From: Aurantimonas manganoxydans SI85-9A1
GTDB lineage: Bacteria > Pseudomonadota > Alphaproteobacteria > Rhizobiales > Rhizobiaceae
DNA length: 64,000 bases
Reading direction: 5' to 3'
Assembly (NCBI RefSeq): GCF_000153465.1
Contig: NZ_CH672387.1
Span: forward strand, 895,180-959,179
The position numbers and the translations under genes were made by a program. Position 1 is the first letter of the stretch. Every line of letters starts with the position of its first letter. Below, piece by piece: positions 47,972 through 57,834 of the stretch. The notes under the pieces are model-generated. The model was given only the letters and a program-made list of their open reading frames with translations, made no database searches and was not told the origin of the DNA.

Positions 47972-49372
47972 TTACCCCTGCGGCGCCGATCCGCTGGCTT
48001 CGTCGTTGGAGCGGGACCAGTCCTCGATGATGGCGTCGAGGATGGAGGGCATTTCCTCCGGCGGCTCGATGCCGTCGCTTTCGCGCAGCTTGTTGAGGTC
48101 GAGGGAGCCGCGATAGGCGATGGGCGGGCCGCCCGGCGACACGGCGGCGCGTTTCTCGTTCCAGGCGAAGTCGTCGGCGCGGCCGGCGATGTTGCCGGTG
48201 CTGTTGCCGTTGAGGACAAGTCGGTCGCGCGGCGAGGGCTCCAGCGAGAAGCCCTGGACCGTGCCGGCACCCAGCAGCCGGTCGGCGCCGTCGAGGGAGG
48301 GATCGTCGAGGGCGACCGGCGCCGCGGTGACGGCGTTGGCGGCGTTGCTGATCGGCGGCAGCTGCATGTTGGGCAGCTGTTCCTCGCTGAGCGAGAAGGC
48401 GGTTCCGGGGGCCGCCGGGTTGCGTAGGCGCTTGGTGATGGCGCGCTCGGCGAAGAAGGCCAGCTTGTCGGCGCCGTCGCCGGTCATGGTGATGCCGTCG
48501 GAGCCGCGCAGCTGCACCTTCTGGCCGCTGACGCCGGGGCCGGAATAGACGAAGCCGCCATTGGCGTCGACGAAGCCGTCCCAGACATCGACGAACTCGC
48601 CGGAGACGCTGGCCACGCCCTTGCTGTAGAGATCGTTGAGGAAGATCATGTCCTCGCTCATGCGATCGAACTTGAAGGACGGCACGCCCACCCAGACGAG
48701 GGGGACGTTCTTCTCCTTCGCGGTGCCGGCGATGGCGGCGATGCGCTTCTGGTACTCTGCGACCCAGGCATCGGAGCGCAGCGACGCGCTGCCGCTGCCG
48801 GTGTCGATCTGCTGGCGGTCGTTGGAGCCGATCATCATCACCACGACGGCCGGCTTCTCTTCCTCCATGATCGGACCGAGACTGGTCCGCCAGTTGTAGT
48901 AATCCTCGCGCACCAGGCCGGAGGAGCCGTTGGCGCGGGCCTTGACCACGACGTCGGCATTGTCGGCATAGACGTCGGACAGGCCCTTGGCGAGGCTGTC
49001 GGCCATGAAGTCGCCGACGACGAGGACGATCTGGGCGGTGTCGTTCTTGTCCGGCGCGGCGGCGGCTGCGGGGGCGGCCGGCGTGCGGGACGGGCTGCTG
49101 CGCCGGGAGGAGGAGGAAGAGGAGGAGCGCGAGCGGCGGGTGCGCTGCTTGCGCGGGGCGGCGCGCTTGCGGATGACGCGGCGGGGCGGCGCAGCCTCGC
49201 GGGTCTGGTTGCCGAACAGCATTTCCAGGACGGTGCGCGGGCGCTGCTGGGCGTAGGCCGCCGATTGCGGCACCACCGCCGTGACGAAAACGGCAATGGC
49301 CGCCAGCGCGGCGACCATCATCCTGGCGAGCCAGCCCCTTGCGGGACTGCTGCCGTGTCGAGCTCCCGCCAT
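47972..49372 (-). CDS. SGNH-hydrolase family (DUF459-type) periplasmic protein
   Basis: 466 residues. A signal peptide ends near AAYA. A basic then serine-rich linker (residues about 65-105, with a run of seven S) precedes the SGNH domain: VLVVGDFMADSLAKGL (block I), VVMMIGSNDRQ (block III) and MTGDGADKLAFF (block V). DUF459 proteins are extracytoplasmic esterase-like, often linked to polysaccharide or peptidoglycan acylation. Block I reads GDFMADSL instead of GDSL. The C-terminal 130 residues are low-complexity. A lytic transglycosylase gene follows upstream on the same strand, 35 bases away, consistent with a cell-wall unit. Confidence 0.85.
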   Translation of the reverse strand: MAGARHGSSPARGWLARMMVAALAAIAVFVTAVVPQSAAYAQQRPRTVLEMLFGNQTREAAPPRRVIRKRAAPRKQRTRRSRSSSSSSSRRSSPSRTPAAPAAAAAPDKNDTAQIVLVVGDFMADSLAKGLSDVYADNADVVVKARANGSSGLVREDYYNWRTSLGPIMEEEKPAVVVMMIGSNDRQQIDTGSGSASLRSDAWVAEYQKRIAAIAGTAKEKNVPLVWVGVPSFKFDRMSEDMIFLNDLYSKGVASVSGEFVDVWDGFVDANGGFVYSGPGVSGQKVQLRGSDGITMTGDGADKLAFFAERAITKRLRNPAAPGTAFSLSEEQLPNMQLPPISNAANAVTAAPVALDDPSLDGADRLLGAGTVQGFSLEPSPRDRLVLNGNSTGNIAGRADDFAWNEKRAAVSPGGPPIAYRGSLDLNKLRESDGIEPPEEMPSILDAIIEDWSRSNDEASGSAPQG

Positions 49373-49407
49373 CGGGGTCTCCGTTCTCTCGTTTGCGCCG
49401 CGGCCCG

Positions 49408-50637
49408 TCAGTTGCGTCGCAGGAAGTCGAGCAGCGCCTTGGAGGCGTTGCCATCCTGGGCAAGACCGGCCCGACCCTGCAACGCCATGATCGCCGATTT
49501 CGATCCGTCGCCGATCTTACCATCGATCTTGCCGTCATACAGCCCGCGCGAGGCGAGGTGCTTCTGCAGTTCGTAGCGCTCGTTGGTGGAGAGCGGCGTG
49601 TAGCCGCGCGGCCAGTCGCGATAGAGGCCGTGATAGCCGGCGATCTGGTCGGCCAGGAGGCCGACGGCGAGGGCGTATTTGTCGGAGTTGTTGTAGTTCT
49701 TGAGGACGAAGAAGTTCTTCGACATCAGGAAGGCCGGGCCGCTGTCGCCGGCGAGCCGGACGAGGTTGGCGCGGTCGGACGGATAGGCGAAGCCGCTGCC
49801 GTTGGGACGCGAGAAACCGAGGCCCTGCCACTGGGATAGGCTGCGATTGTCGCGCTCCAGCTTGCCGCGATACTGGCTCGGCACCTCGACCTCGTAGCCC
49901 CAGGTCTTGCCGGTCTGCCAGCCGTTCTTGCGCAGGAGGTTGGCGGCGGTGGCCAGCGCGTCGGGGATCGAGCCCCAGATGTTGGGATGGCCGTCGCCGT
50001 CGATGTCCGCCGCATAGGCGAGGTAGCTGGTCGGGATGAACTGCGTGTGGCCCATGGCGCCGGCCCATGAGCTGGTGAGGTCGCCCGGGGCGACGTGGCC
50101 GGCCTGGACGATCTTCAGCGCCGCGATGAGCTGCTGGCGGGCGAACTTGGCCCGGCGCTTGTCGAGATAGGCAAGGGTGGCCAGCGAGCGCGGCAGGTTC
50201 TTCATGACGTCGTCGCGGGCGAGGATGGCGCCGTAATTGGTTTCCATCGACCAGATCGCCAGAAGAATGTTGCGATCGACGCCGAAGCGCTTCTCGATCC
50301 GGTCGAGCCAGTCTTTGTATTTGGCCGCCATCTGGCGCCCCTTGGCGACCTGCTCGTCATTGACGCGGTTGTCGAGATAGTCCCAGACGGTGGAGCGGAA
50401 TTCGGGCTGGTAGCGGGCTTTCTCGACGACGTCGGGATCGGGAGAGGTGACGCCCTTGAAGGCAGCCCGGTAGACGTCGCGGCTGATGCCGTTGGAGGCG
50501 GCGACGGATTCGAAATCGGCGATCCAGCGCTGGAAACCGGCATCGGCCGAGGCCGGAGCTGCCGCGGCAAACGCCAGCACAAGCGCCAGAAGGATCGAGC
50601 CCAGCCATGTCTGCCGGATTGCGGAGGCTCGTTGCAT
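49408..50637 (-). CDS. Lytic murein transglycosylase (MltB/SltB type) with peptidoglycan-binding domain
   Basis: 409 residues. A signal peptide (ends PASADA) is followed by the SltB catalytic domain: LAIWSMETNYGAILA with the catalytic Glu, SWAGAMGHTQFIPTSYLAYA and DGDGHPNIWGSIPDAL. The last 60 residues form a peptidoglycan-binding fold (YELQKHLASRGLYDGKIDGK). The enzyme cleaves the glycan strand with formation of anhydromuramyl ends. Start ATG at 50635-50637 with GAGGAGA upstream. Probably cotranscribed with the SGNH gene downstream. Confidence 0.93.
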   Translation of the reverse strand: MQRASAIRQTWLGSILLALVLAFAAAAPASADAGFQRWIADFESVAASNGISRDVYRAAFKGVTSPDPDVVEKARYQPEFRSTVWDYLDNRVNDEQVAKGRQMAAKYKDWLDRIEKRFGVDRNILLAIWSMETNYGAILARDDVMKNLPRSLATLAYLDKRRAKFARQQLIAALKIVQAGHVAPGDLTSSWAGAMGHTQFIPTSYLAYAADIDGDGHPNIWGSIPDALATAANLLRKNGWQTGKTWGYEVEVPSQYRGKLERDNRSLSQWQGLGFSRPNGSGFAYPSDRANLVRLAGDSGPAFLMSKNFFVLKNYNNSDKYALAVGLLADQIAGYHGLYRDWPRGYTPLSTNERYELQKHLASRGLYDGKIDGKIGDGSKSAIMALQGRAGLAQDGNASKALLDFLRRN

Positions 50638-50895
50638 ATGTCTTCTCCTCGGATGGGGTCGCTGCGCGAAGCGCAAGGCTAGACGCATCTCGTTAAGCGA
50701 TCGTTCACCACGCCGGCGCTCGGGCCGCCATTGCCGACGAGCCGGCGATCGTGGTCTGGCAGGACCGGAATAAACCGCTATTTCACGGCAAAATGGCGGC
50801 GGGCACTGCGTCACGGCAGCGTGCCGGGCGGCCCGCGGTCGTCACTTTGGCATCAACGAACACTGTTATCAGCGAACGATGGGGACGGTTGGAGA

Positions 50896-51801
50896 ATGAA
50901 GAAAGTCAGAAAAGCGGTGTTTCCGGTGGCCGGCCTCGGCACGCGGTTCCTGCCGGCGACCAAGTCGATCCCCAAGGAGATGCTGACGGTCGTCGACCGG
51001 CCGGTGATCCAGTATGTGGTCGACGAGGCGCGCGAGGCGGGGATCGAGCACCTGATCTTCGTCACGGGACGCAACAAGGGCGTCATCGAGGATTATTTCG
51101 ACATCCAGGTGGAGCTGTCGAACACCCTGGCGGAGCGCGGCAAGACGGCCGAGCTCGACCTTCTGGACCGGCTGCAGCCGAAGCCCGGCACGGCCAGCTT
51201 CACCCGCCAGCAGGCGCCGCTCGGCCTCGGCCATGCGGTGTGGTGCGCGCGCGACCTCGTCGGCGACGAGCCCTTCGCGCTGCTCCTGCCGGACATGATC
51301 ATGCAGGCCGAGAAGGGCTGCCTTGCCGAGATGGTGCGGCTCTACGAGGAGACCGGCGGCAACGTCATCTCGGTGGAGCAGTGCGACCCGCAGGAGACCG
51401 ACAAATACGGCATCGTCGGGCGCGGCGAGGAGGTGGGCTCGGGCTTCCGCCTCGACGGCATGGTCGAGAAGCCGAAGCCGGCCGAGGCGCCGTCGAACTA
51501 CTACATCTCCGGCCGCTACATCCTGCAGCCGCAGATCTTCGACATCCTGGAGACCCAGGAGAAGGGTGCCGGCAACGAGATCCAGCTGACCGACGGCATG
51601 CTGAAGCTGGCCGACCAGCAGGATTTCTACGCCTATCCGTTCCACGGCCGCACCTTCGACTGCGGCTCGAAGGAAGGCTTCATCGAGGCGAATGTCGCCT
51701 TCGCCCTGTGGCGCCCGGACATCCGCGACAAGGTCATCGGCAACATGGAGCGGCTGATGGACACGGTGAAGCCGAAGGACGCGGCGAAGGCCGCCGAATA
51801 G
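50896..51801 (+). CDS. galU: UTP-glucose-1-phosphate uridylyltransferase
   Basis: 301 residues. [23 protein letters not shown] (given as [16 protein letters not shown]) is the nucleotidyltransferase loop; [27 protein letters not shown] and [15 protein letters not shown] complete the GalU pattern. It makes UDP-glucose for surface polysaccharide. GGAGA lies before the ATG at 50896. Divergent from the lytic transglycosylase gene and followed by an intrinsic terminator. Confidence 0.96.
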   Translation: MKKVRKAVFPVAGLGTRFLPATKSIPKEMLTVVDRPVIQYVVDEAREAGIEHLIFVTGRNKGVIEDYFDIQVELSNTLAERGKTAELDLLDRLQPKPGTASFTRQQAPLGLGHAVWCARDLVGDEPFALLLPDMIMQAEKGCLAEMVRLYEETGGNVISVEQCDPQETDKYGIVGRGEEVGSGFRLDGMVEKPKPAEAPSNYYISGRYILQPQIFDILETQEKGAGNEIQLTDGMLKLADQQDFYAYPFHGRTFDCGSKEGFIEANVAFALWRPDIRDKVIGNMERLMDTVKPKDAAKAAE

Positions 51802-51825
51802 CGGCACTGTAGAGACGGTAGAACG

Positions 51826-51866
51826 CGCCGGCGGTGTGGCCCTGAGGGGCGGCCGCCGGCGTTTTT
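51826..51866 (+). terminator. Intrinsic terminator of galU
   Basis: Stem CGCCGGCGG (51826-51834) with CCGCCGGCG (51853-51861) followed by five T. Confidence 0.85.
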
Positions 51867-52105
51867 GTGTCGGGCGGTTGGGGCGCGGTGGCGGCAACCG
51901 TATGACCGGCTTGGATGGGAAGAGGAATGGCAGGTGTCAGCCGAGCCGAGACGTAGACGGACATTGATGATCAGGGAAAGCTCGAGCCGGAATTGGCAAT
52001 CCTGTTTCAGGAATACTTGATTGCGACTGATTCAACCGCAGCGTAATGTGAGATAGCTGCCGCGCAAGGGGGAATTCTCGCGGCGCGCGCAAACAGGGGA
52101 GAATC
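51867..52105. other. Intergenic region, GC content falls
   Basis: Transition from GC-rich core DNA to the AT-rich orphan gene. No gene seen. GGGGAGA stands just before the next ATG. Confidence 0.5.
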
Positions 52106-52816
52106 ATGTCGAAGACAGCTTATATTTATTCAATCGCGCTGGCGCTTTACGCTACCCCCGCTTTTTCTCAAGATCCGCAGGAAATTTACGAAATAGGACT
52201 TGCCGCGCAACTTGCAAAGCAGTGCGATACATTGAAGTTGTCGGATAAATCGAAGTATGACGCAGAGATACATTCTAAATCACCATATTTCGCCAAGGGA
52301 GTTAGCAAGGTAGCAATTTTGTTCGCTCAAAGTACGCAGGAATATGATCAAGCAATAATATGCAGTCAGTTTAGCGGTAAACTCGGAGATCGATTAGTCG
52401 ACGTAATTGCGCCAGTGCCGTCCAAACCCGATAATCCAGGAAAGCCGTTCGCTTACATCTGCGCCGTAGACGAGCTTGAGTTAAAAATAGGCGACGAGAT
52501 TTCCAAAAAAGATATGAGCAATATAGGGGTTAGCTCCCTTATAACAGAAGTAGAAATAATACATTGTGCGCAAGAGTGCATTACGGCTAATTTTTCCCAT
52601 CAAGACGATAATCTTAGACGCATCTACATTGCAGAAGATGGACAAAAATTTATCACAAGTATAATTGCGATTGCTATAGCGGGGCTCTATCAGCGCGAAC
52701 GGCAAATGGATGATTATCTGGCTGAGTATGACTATACCGCTACGTGTATTGACGCTGAAGACAGTTCAACGGCCCAGGAGCTCGCTGAATCAATACGAAA
52801 AAGAGCTGCGAAATAG
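52106..52816 (+). CDS. Orphan exported protein, low GC
   Basis: 236 residues with a clear signal peptide (YIYSIALALYATPAFS, cleavage near residue 22) behind GGGGAGA. The mature part contains five or more cysteines (for example QCDTLKL, IICSQFSG, YICAVDE, IIHCAQECITA), which could form disulfides in the periplasm. I recognise no family. Its base composition is strikingly AT-rich compared with all neighbours, so it was probably acquired horizontally. It stands alone between galU and the outer-membrane barrel gene. Confidence 0.7.
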   Translation: MSKTAYIYSIALALYATPAFSQDPQEIYEIGLAAQLAKQCDTLKLSDKSKYDAEIHSKSPYFAKGVSKVAILFAQSTQEYDQAIICSQFSGKLGDRLVDVIAPVPSKPDNPGKPFAYICAVDELELKIGDEISKKDMSNIGVSSLITEVEIIHCAQECITANFSHQDDNLRRIYIAEDGQKFITSIIAIAIAGLYQRERQMDDYLAEYDYTATCIDAEDSSTAQELAESIRKRAAK

Positions 52817-53017
52817 CATTATCAATCGGTTTCGTCGTTGGCGCGGCGCAGAGCCTCCGAAACAGAAGACGGCTACGAGCCGAGAACTCTCGATGCGCTG
52901 AATCAGGGTTTTATTATTCTGTTTCGCAGAACGAGGGTGCGCTCTCAAGGTAAGGCTGAAGGCCCGTGAAGGGCTTGGATCGACACCGTCCCCCACGCCA
53001 CCCCGCGCCATGCGCCC

Positions 53018-54835
53018 CTACCGTTGCAGTTTCAGGCCGATGCGGAGGGTGTCGGAGCCGTAATCGCCGGTGCCGTCGTCGGTGTAGAGTTGGCGATGGG
53101 TGTAGAGGCCGGTAACGGCGAAGCCGCGGTGCAGCCAGTAGGTGAAGCCGGCCTCGCCGGTCAGGAGCGTCTCGTCGTCGCCGGGGATGGTGGAATTGCT
53201 GAATTCCGCCAGCGCCGTCGCGGTCAGCTCGGTGCGCGTGTCGAGAGCATGGCGCAGGCCCAGCGAGCCCTCGTAGGCGACGGTGGTGGCGCGGCCGGAG
53301 CTCTCGGGCTCGAAGCGGGTCCGCAGGGCGGTGGTGACCTCGGTGCCGCGCTGCGGCGACCAGACGAGGCTGGCGTCCAGCGTCGGCGCGCTCGTCACCT
53401 CGCCGCGATCGTCGTCGGGGCGGTTCCAGGCATAGCCGAGGGCGATTTCGCCGCGCAGCTTCTCGGTGAAATCGAGGGCGACGCCGCCGCGCAGCGCCGG
53501 CAGCAGGGCATCGCGGTCGAAGGCGCCGTCGGCTTCCTCACCGGGCACATCGAAGAGCCGCCGGCCGAGGCTCGCCTCGACGAAGGGCATGATGGCGGGC
53601 GAGATCTCGTAGCCGGTCCGCAGCGTCGCGGTGAGGGTGGTGTAGTCCTGGTCGATGGCGCCGGCCGGCAGGTCGGCATAGGCGGTGCGCGCGAGGGTGC
53701 CGGTGCCGCTGACGACGAGGCGGCCGAAGCGGCGTTCGAGCTGACCGGAGAGCGAACCCTGCAGGCGGTCGGCCTGGTCGGTGCCGACGAAGCTGTCGGA
53801 GATGTCGACGGTGTCCTCGCGGGCATAGTCGATGGCGCCGCGCAGGGTGGCGGTGGTCAAGCGGTCGAGATCGAGGCGCAGGCGACCGTCGAGGGCGGCG
53901 CGGGGATCCTCGGGCGTGTCGCCGGCGAAGTTGCGGCGATAGGTGAGGCTGCCGTTGAGCTCGGCTTCGTGGCGGGACCAGTCGGACAGGAGCCGGGCCG
54001 AGATCGTGGTTTCCGAGAAGATGCCGCTTTCGCCGTCGACCGCGTCGTCGATATTGGTCGAGGCGCCGAGGGTCTGGATCAGCTCGGGATAGAGCATGAA
54101 GCGGCCGGCGCGCACGCCCAGCGGGGCGAAGGGATCGGTGTCGCTCGCGGTGACCGGTGCGCGCTCGGGGGTGATGACGGTCCGGCTGGTGCGCAGCGGG
54201 CTGTCGACGGCGGGCGCCTCGTCGGCGATGCCGGCGGCCAGAGGCGGATTACGGGGCGCAACGGCGCGGACCGCACCCGCCGGTCCGCCGGCGCGGGGCC
54301 GGGCCGAGAAGGCCGGTGCGTCGCGCGGGTCTTCGGCGAGGGCCTCGTCCGCGACATCGGCCGCCTCGGGCTCGGGATCGAAGCTCCGGACGGGCGCTGC
54401 CGGGCGGCTGGTGGCGGCGCGGCCTTGCGGCGCGGCGGCGGGGCCGCTGAAGAGATCGAACTCCTGCGACGACGCGTCGTCGGTGTCCGTGGCGTCGCGC
54501 GGATCGGGCGGCAGGAGGCCGGCGTCTGTGCCGGCGGGATCGCGGCGATCGTCGCCCGGCGTGTCGCCGGATTGCTCCAGCCGGTCGATGAGCGACGGGT
54601 CGATGCGGGTGCCGCGCGTCAGCGGTGCGGCCCTGAGATCATAGGGGTCGAAGGCTTGCGGGGTGGCCGCGCGGGTGCCGTCGGTGCGCAGTTCCGGAAA
54701 CAGCGGTTGCTGGGATGACTGGGCGAAAGCGGGACGAGTGTTGGGCAGACCCGGCAGCCCGACGCCGATACCGGCCGCGCCCAGAAGGGCGGTGGCGGCG
54801 ATCATGCGTGCGGATCGACGGGGGATGGACGGCAT
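53018..54835 (-). CDS. Outer-membrane beta-barrel protein (BBP2/DUF-type)
   Basis: 605 residues. A signal peptide (ends AFA) is followed by about 200 low-complexity residues rich in P, A, D and R. From about residue 230 the sequence alternates as transmembrane beta strands: RFMLYPELIQTLGASTNID, AELNGSLTYRRNFAG, and it ends with strand DTLRIGLKLQR. This resembles the outer-membrane beta-barrel family PF10082, often beside surface polysaccharide genes. Role unclear; possibly in polysaccharide export or envelope structure. Divergent from kdsD. Confidence 0.82.
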   Translation of the reverse strand: MPSIPRRSARMIAATALLGAAGIGVGLPGLPNTRPAFAQSSQQPLFPELRTDGTRAATPQAFDPYDLRAAPLTRGTRIDPSLIDRLEQSGDTPGDDRRDPAGTDAGLLPPDPRDATDTDDASSQEFDLFSGPAAAPQGRAATSRPAAPVRSFDPEPEAADVADEALAEDPRDAPAFSARPRAGGPAGAVRAVAPRNPPLAAGIADEAPAVDSPLRTSRTVITPERAPVTASDTDPFAPLGVRAGRFMLYPELIQTLGASTNIDDAVDGESGIFSETTISARLLSDWSRHEAELNGSLTYRRNFAGDTPEDPRAALDGRLRLDLDRLTTATLRGAIDYAREDTVDISDSFVGTDQADRLQGSLSGQLERRFGRLVVSGTGTLARTAYADLPAGAIDQDYTTLTATLRTGYEISPAIMPFVEASLGRRLFDVPGEEADGAFDRDALLPALRGGVALDFTEKLRGEIALGYAWNRPDDDRGEVTSAPTLDASLVWSPQRGTEVTTALRTRFEPESSGRATTVAYEGSLGLRHALDTRTELTATALAEFSNSTIPGDDETLLTGEAGFTYWLHRGFAVTGLYTHRQLYTDDGTGDYGSDTLRIGLKLQR

Positions 54836-55049
54836 CTCGGTTTGCCTGCGCTCTCATTGCCCGCGCCTTGTCCGCGCCGGTTGCGAAAGCGTAAATTTTC
54901 ATGGTTAAGGATTCGTTGATATTTTCCGCGGGGCCCCGCAACACCGGGGTTTGCGCGTCACATGCCTTGTTTTGGCCGGACCGAACTGGTCATTGGTCGC
55001 CACATCTTGCAACAAAACAGTGATTCCCCGCGTCGTGATCGCCCAATCC

Positions 55050-56033
55050 ATGCCCCAGTCCACCGCCCCGAAACCCGGTTCGCAGTCGGCGGTTCGCACC
55101 GTCACCACCGAGGCGGACGGCCTGCGCGCGCTGGCGGCGCTGCTCGAGGCCGAGATGGCCGAGCCGTTCGAGCGGGTGCTCGACCTGATCGCGGAGATCA
55201 CCGGCCGGCTGATCATCACCGGCGTGGGCAAGAGCGGCCATATCGGCGCGAAGATCGCGGCGACCTTCGCCTCGACCGGCACGCCGGCCTTCTTCGTGCA
55301 TCCGTCCGAAGCCAATCACGGCGATCTCGGCATGATCGGCCGCGACGACGCGGTGCTGGCCATGTCGTGGTCCGGCGAGACGACGGAGCTGAAGGGCATC
55401 GTCGCCTATACGCGGCGCTTCAAGCTGCCGCTGATCGCCATGACCTCGCGGCCGAGCTCGACGCTGGCGCGCGAGGCGGATGTGGCGCTGCTGTTGCCGC
55501 GGGTGGCCGAGGCCTGCCCGCACGGCCTGGCGCCGACCTCCTCGACGACGCTGCAGGCGGCGCTCGGCGACGCGCTGGCGGTGGCGCTGCTGGAGCGCCG
55601 GGGCTTCACGCCGGGCGACTTCCACGTCTTCCATCCCGGCGGGCAGCTGGGCGCCAGCCTCGTCCATGTCGGCGACCTGATGCATGTCGGCGAGGCGCTG
55701 CCGCTGGTGGCCTCCGGCACGACCATGGCCGAGGCGATCATCGTGATGTCGCGCAAGAGCTTCGGCTGTGCGGCGGTGGTCGACGCGGGCGGCTGCCTGA
55801 TCGGCATCGTCACCGACGGCGATCTGCGCCGCCATCTCGGCCCGGACCTCCTGGCCCAGACGGTGGACACGGTGATGACCGCCAACCCCAAGACGATCAC
55901 GCCGGAGACCCTGGCCGCCAAGGCGCTGGAGATGGTCAATTCGTCCAACATCACCGCGCTGATGGTGGTGCGCGACCGGCGTCCGGTCGGCATCGTCCAC
56001 ATGCACGACCTGTTGCGGATCGGCGTCGCCTGA
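55050..56033 (+). CDS. kdsD: Arabinose-5-phosphate isomerase (KdsD/KpsF/GutQ)
   Basis: 327 residues. The N-terminal SIS domain has ITGVGKSGHIGAKIAATFAS, PSEANHGDLGMI and AMSWSGETTELK; two CBS domains follow (from about residue 210, GDLMHVGEALPLV and VMTANPKTITPETL). It converts ribulose-5-phosphate to arabinose-5-phosphate, the first step of Kdo synthesis for lipopolysaccharide. ATG 55050 is preferred as start; upstream in-frame GTG/ATG codons would extend it without homology. Confidence 0.93.
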   Translation: MPQSTAPKPGSQSAVRTVTTEADGLRALAALLEAEMAEPFERVLDLIAEITGRLIITGVGKSGHIGAKIAATFASTGTPAFFVHPSEANHGDLGMIGRDDAVLAMSWSGETTELKGIVAYTRRFKLPLIAMTSRPSSTLAREADVALLLPRVAEACPHGLAPTSSTTLQAALGDALAVALLERRGFTPGDFHVFHPGGQLGASLVHVGDLMHVGEALPLVASGTTMAEAIIVMSRKSFGCAAVVDAGGCLIGIVTDGDLRRHLGPDLLAQTVDTVMTANPKTITPETLAAKALEMVNSSNITALMVVRDRRPVGIVHMHDLLRIGVA

Positions 56034-56048
56034 CGATCCCGCCCGTCC

Positions 56049-56495
56049 TCAGGGCGCGGGTTCGACCACCAGCACCGAGCCGTCCGCACCGGTGATCCGG
56101 ACATGGGCGCCGGCCGGCATGTCCTGTCCGGTGACGCTCCACCAGCTGTCCTCGATCGCGATCCGGCCACGGCCGTCGACGATCGCCTCGGTCAGGACGG
56201 CCTGACGGCCGACCAGCCGGGCCGTGCGCCTGTTCAGCCGTTCGCCATCGCCGGCGACGCTCTTGTTGCCGTACCAGCGGCGTCCGAGCAGCGCCGCGGC
56301 GACGGACAGGACGATGAAGGCGATGATCTGCTGCTGCCAGCCGAACCAGCCGGTGCCGAGGACGAAGACGTTCATCCCGACGATCAGCGCGGCGATGCCG
56401 AAGAACAGCAGGTAGACGCCGGGCGCGGCGACCTCAAGGGCGAGCAGCACGAGGCCGAGAATCCACCAGCCGTAATCGATCAGCACCTCAGGCAT
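56049..56495 (-). CDS. NfeD-like membrane protein
   Basis: 148 residues. Two or three membrane helices (WILGLVLLALEVAAPGVYLL, IIAFIVLSVAAALL) are followed by a soluble OB-fold C-terminal domain (RQAVLTEAIVDGRGRIAIED). Short NfeD proteins partner SPFH/stomatin proteins. Its start is five bases after the stop of the qmcA-type gene, so they are cotranscribed and probably form one inner-membrane complex. Confidence 0.9.
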   Translation of the reverse strand: MPEVLIDYGWWILGLVLLALEVAAPGVYLLFFGIAALIVGMNVFVLGTGWFGWQQQIIAFIVLSVAAALLGRRWYGNKSVAGDGERLNRRTARLVGRQAVLTEAIVDGRGRIAIEDSWWSVTGQDMPAGAHVRITGADGSVLVVEPAP

Positions 56496-56500
56496 GTCGT

Positions 56501-57526
56501 TCAGCCCTCACTGCCGCCATAGGGCGCGGTGGGAACCCGCGTGCGCGACTTGCCCGCAGTCGGGCCGGCCTGGGGCCGCGCCCCGGCGGCGGCATCGTCG
56601 CCGAAGGTCGCCCGGGCGAGTTCGCCGATGCCGGCGATGGAGCCGATCAGCGACGAGGCCTCCAGCGGCATCAGGACGACACGCTGGTTGGGCGCGGAGG
56701 CCAGCTTGCCCAGCGCCTCGGTGTATTTCTGGGCGACGAAGTAGTTGATCGCCTGGACGTCGCCGGCGGCGATGGCGTCGGAGACCAGCCGGGTGGCAGT
56801 GGCCTCGGCCTCGGCCAGGCGCTCGCGGCCCTCGGCCTCGCGATAGGCGGCGTCGCGGCGGCCCTCGGCCTGCAGGATCTGCGACTGCTTCTCGCCCTCC
56901 GCGCGCAGGATCGCGGCGTTGCGCGAGCCTTCGGCCTCGAGGATCTCGGCCCGCTTCTCGCGCTCGGCCATCATCTGCCGGGCCATGGAATCGACGAGGT
57001 TCTTGGGCGGGTTGATGTCCTTGATCTCGATGCGGGTGATCTTGATGCCCCAGCTGTTGGCGGCCTGATCGACGACGCGCAGGATCTTCTCGGAGATCGC
57101 GTCGCGGTTGGACAGGAGATCGTCGAGATCCATCGAGCCCATGACCGAGCGCAGATTGGTCATCACCAGGTTGAGGATGGCGTTCTCCAGCCCGGACACC
57201 TCGTAGGCGGCCGCGGCGGCGTCCAGCACCTGGTAGAAGGCGACGCCGTCGGCGGCGACCGACGCGTTGTCGCGGGTGATGACCTCCTGGGTCGGCACGT
57301 CCAGCACCTGCTCCATCATGTTGAGCTTGCGGCCGACGCGCTCGATGAAGGGCACGATGATGTTGAGGCCGGGGGTGAGGGTGCGGGTGTAGCGGCCGAA
57401 ATTCTCGACCGTGTAATTGTAGCCCTGCGGGACGATCTTGATCGTCGACAGGAGGACGAGCACCGCGACGAACAGCACGACGAGGACAAGGATGCCCGTT
57501 CCCGACAGGAAATCGCCTGCGAACAT
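56501..57526 (-). CDS. qmcA: SPFH/stomatin-family protein QmcA
   Basis: 341 residues. One N-terminal membrane helix (GILVLVVLFVAVLVLL), an SPFH domain (IVPQGYNYTVENFGRYTRTL, LNLVMTNLRSVMGSMDLDDL), then a long charged coiled coil (REKRAEILEAEGSRNAAILR). It forms ring-like inner-membrane assemblies that influence FtsH proteolysis. Start at 57524-57526 with GGAGG upstream. Operon with the NfeD gene. Confidence 0.94.
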   Translation of the reverse strand: MFAGDFLSGTGILVLVVLFVAVLVLLSTIKIVPQGYNYTVENFGRYTRTLTPGLNIIVPFIERVGRKLNMMEQVLDVPTQEVITRDNASVAADGVAFYQVLDAAAAAYEVSGLENAILNLVMTNLRSVMGSMDLDDLLSNRDAISEKILRVVDQAANSWGIKITRIEIKDINPPKNLVDSMARQMMAEREKRAEILEAEGSRNAAILRAEGEKQSQILQAEGRRDAAYREAEGRERLAEAEATATRLVSDAIAAGDVQAINYFVAQKYTEALGKLASAPNQRVVLMPLEASSLIGSIAGIGELARATFGDDAAAGARPQAGPTAGKSRTRVPTAPYGGSEG

Positions 57527-57834
57527 GAAAAACCTCCGCTGCCGTGACCGTCCCGCATCCTGCTGGGTCGCATCCGGCCATGGCCGCATATCAGGGGAGA
57601 CGGAAGCGGAACGCAAGGCGGATCCGGGATATCAGTGTTACTTAGTATAAACGAGAGAGTGGCCGACGCGTCATACGTGTCACCTGATGGTCTTCGCGTG
57701 GCGGTTTTGCCGAAATCTGTGCAAAGCCTGCCGACGTTCGCCAACTGTTCCATAAAAATACACATATTGCCGGAACGGGAGGGAACCGATCCGGATATCT
57801 GCGCTTCCTTTCCCGGTTGACGAAAGGGAATGGC
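57527..57834. other. Divergent promoter region
   Basis: About 300 bases between qmcA and the receiver gene, with an AT-rich patch near 57635-57650 (TTACTTAGTATAAACG) that may contain promoter elements. No gene is supported. Confidence 0.5.
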
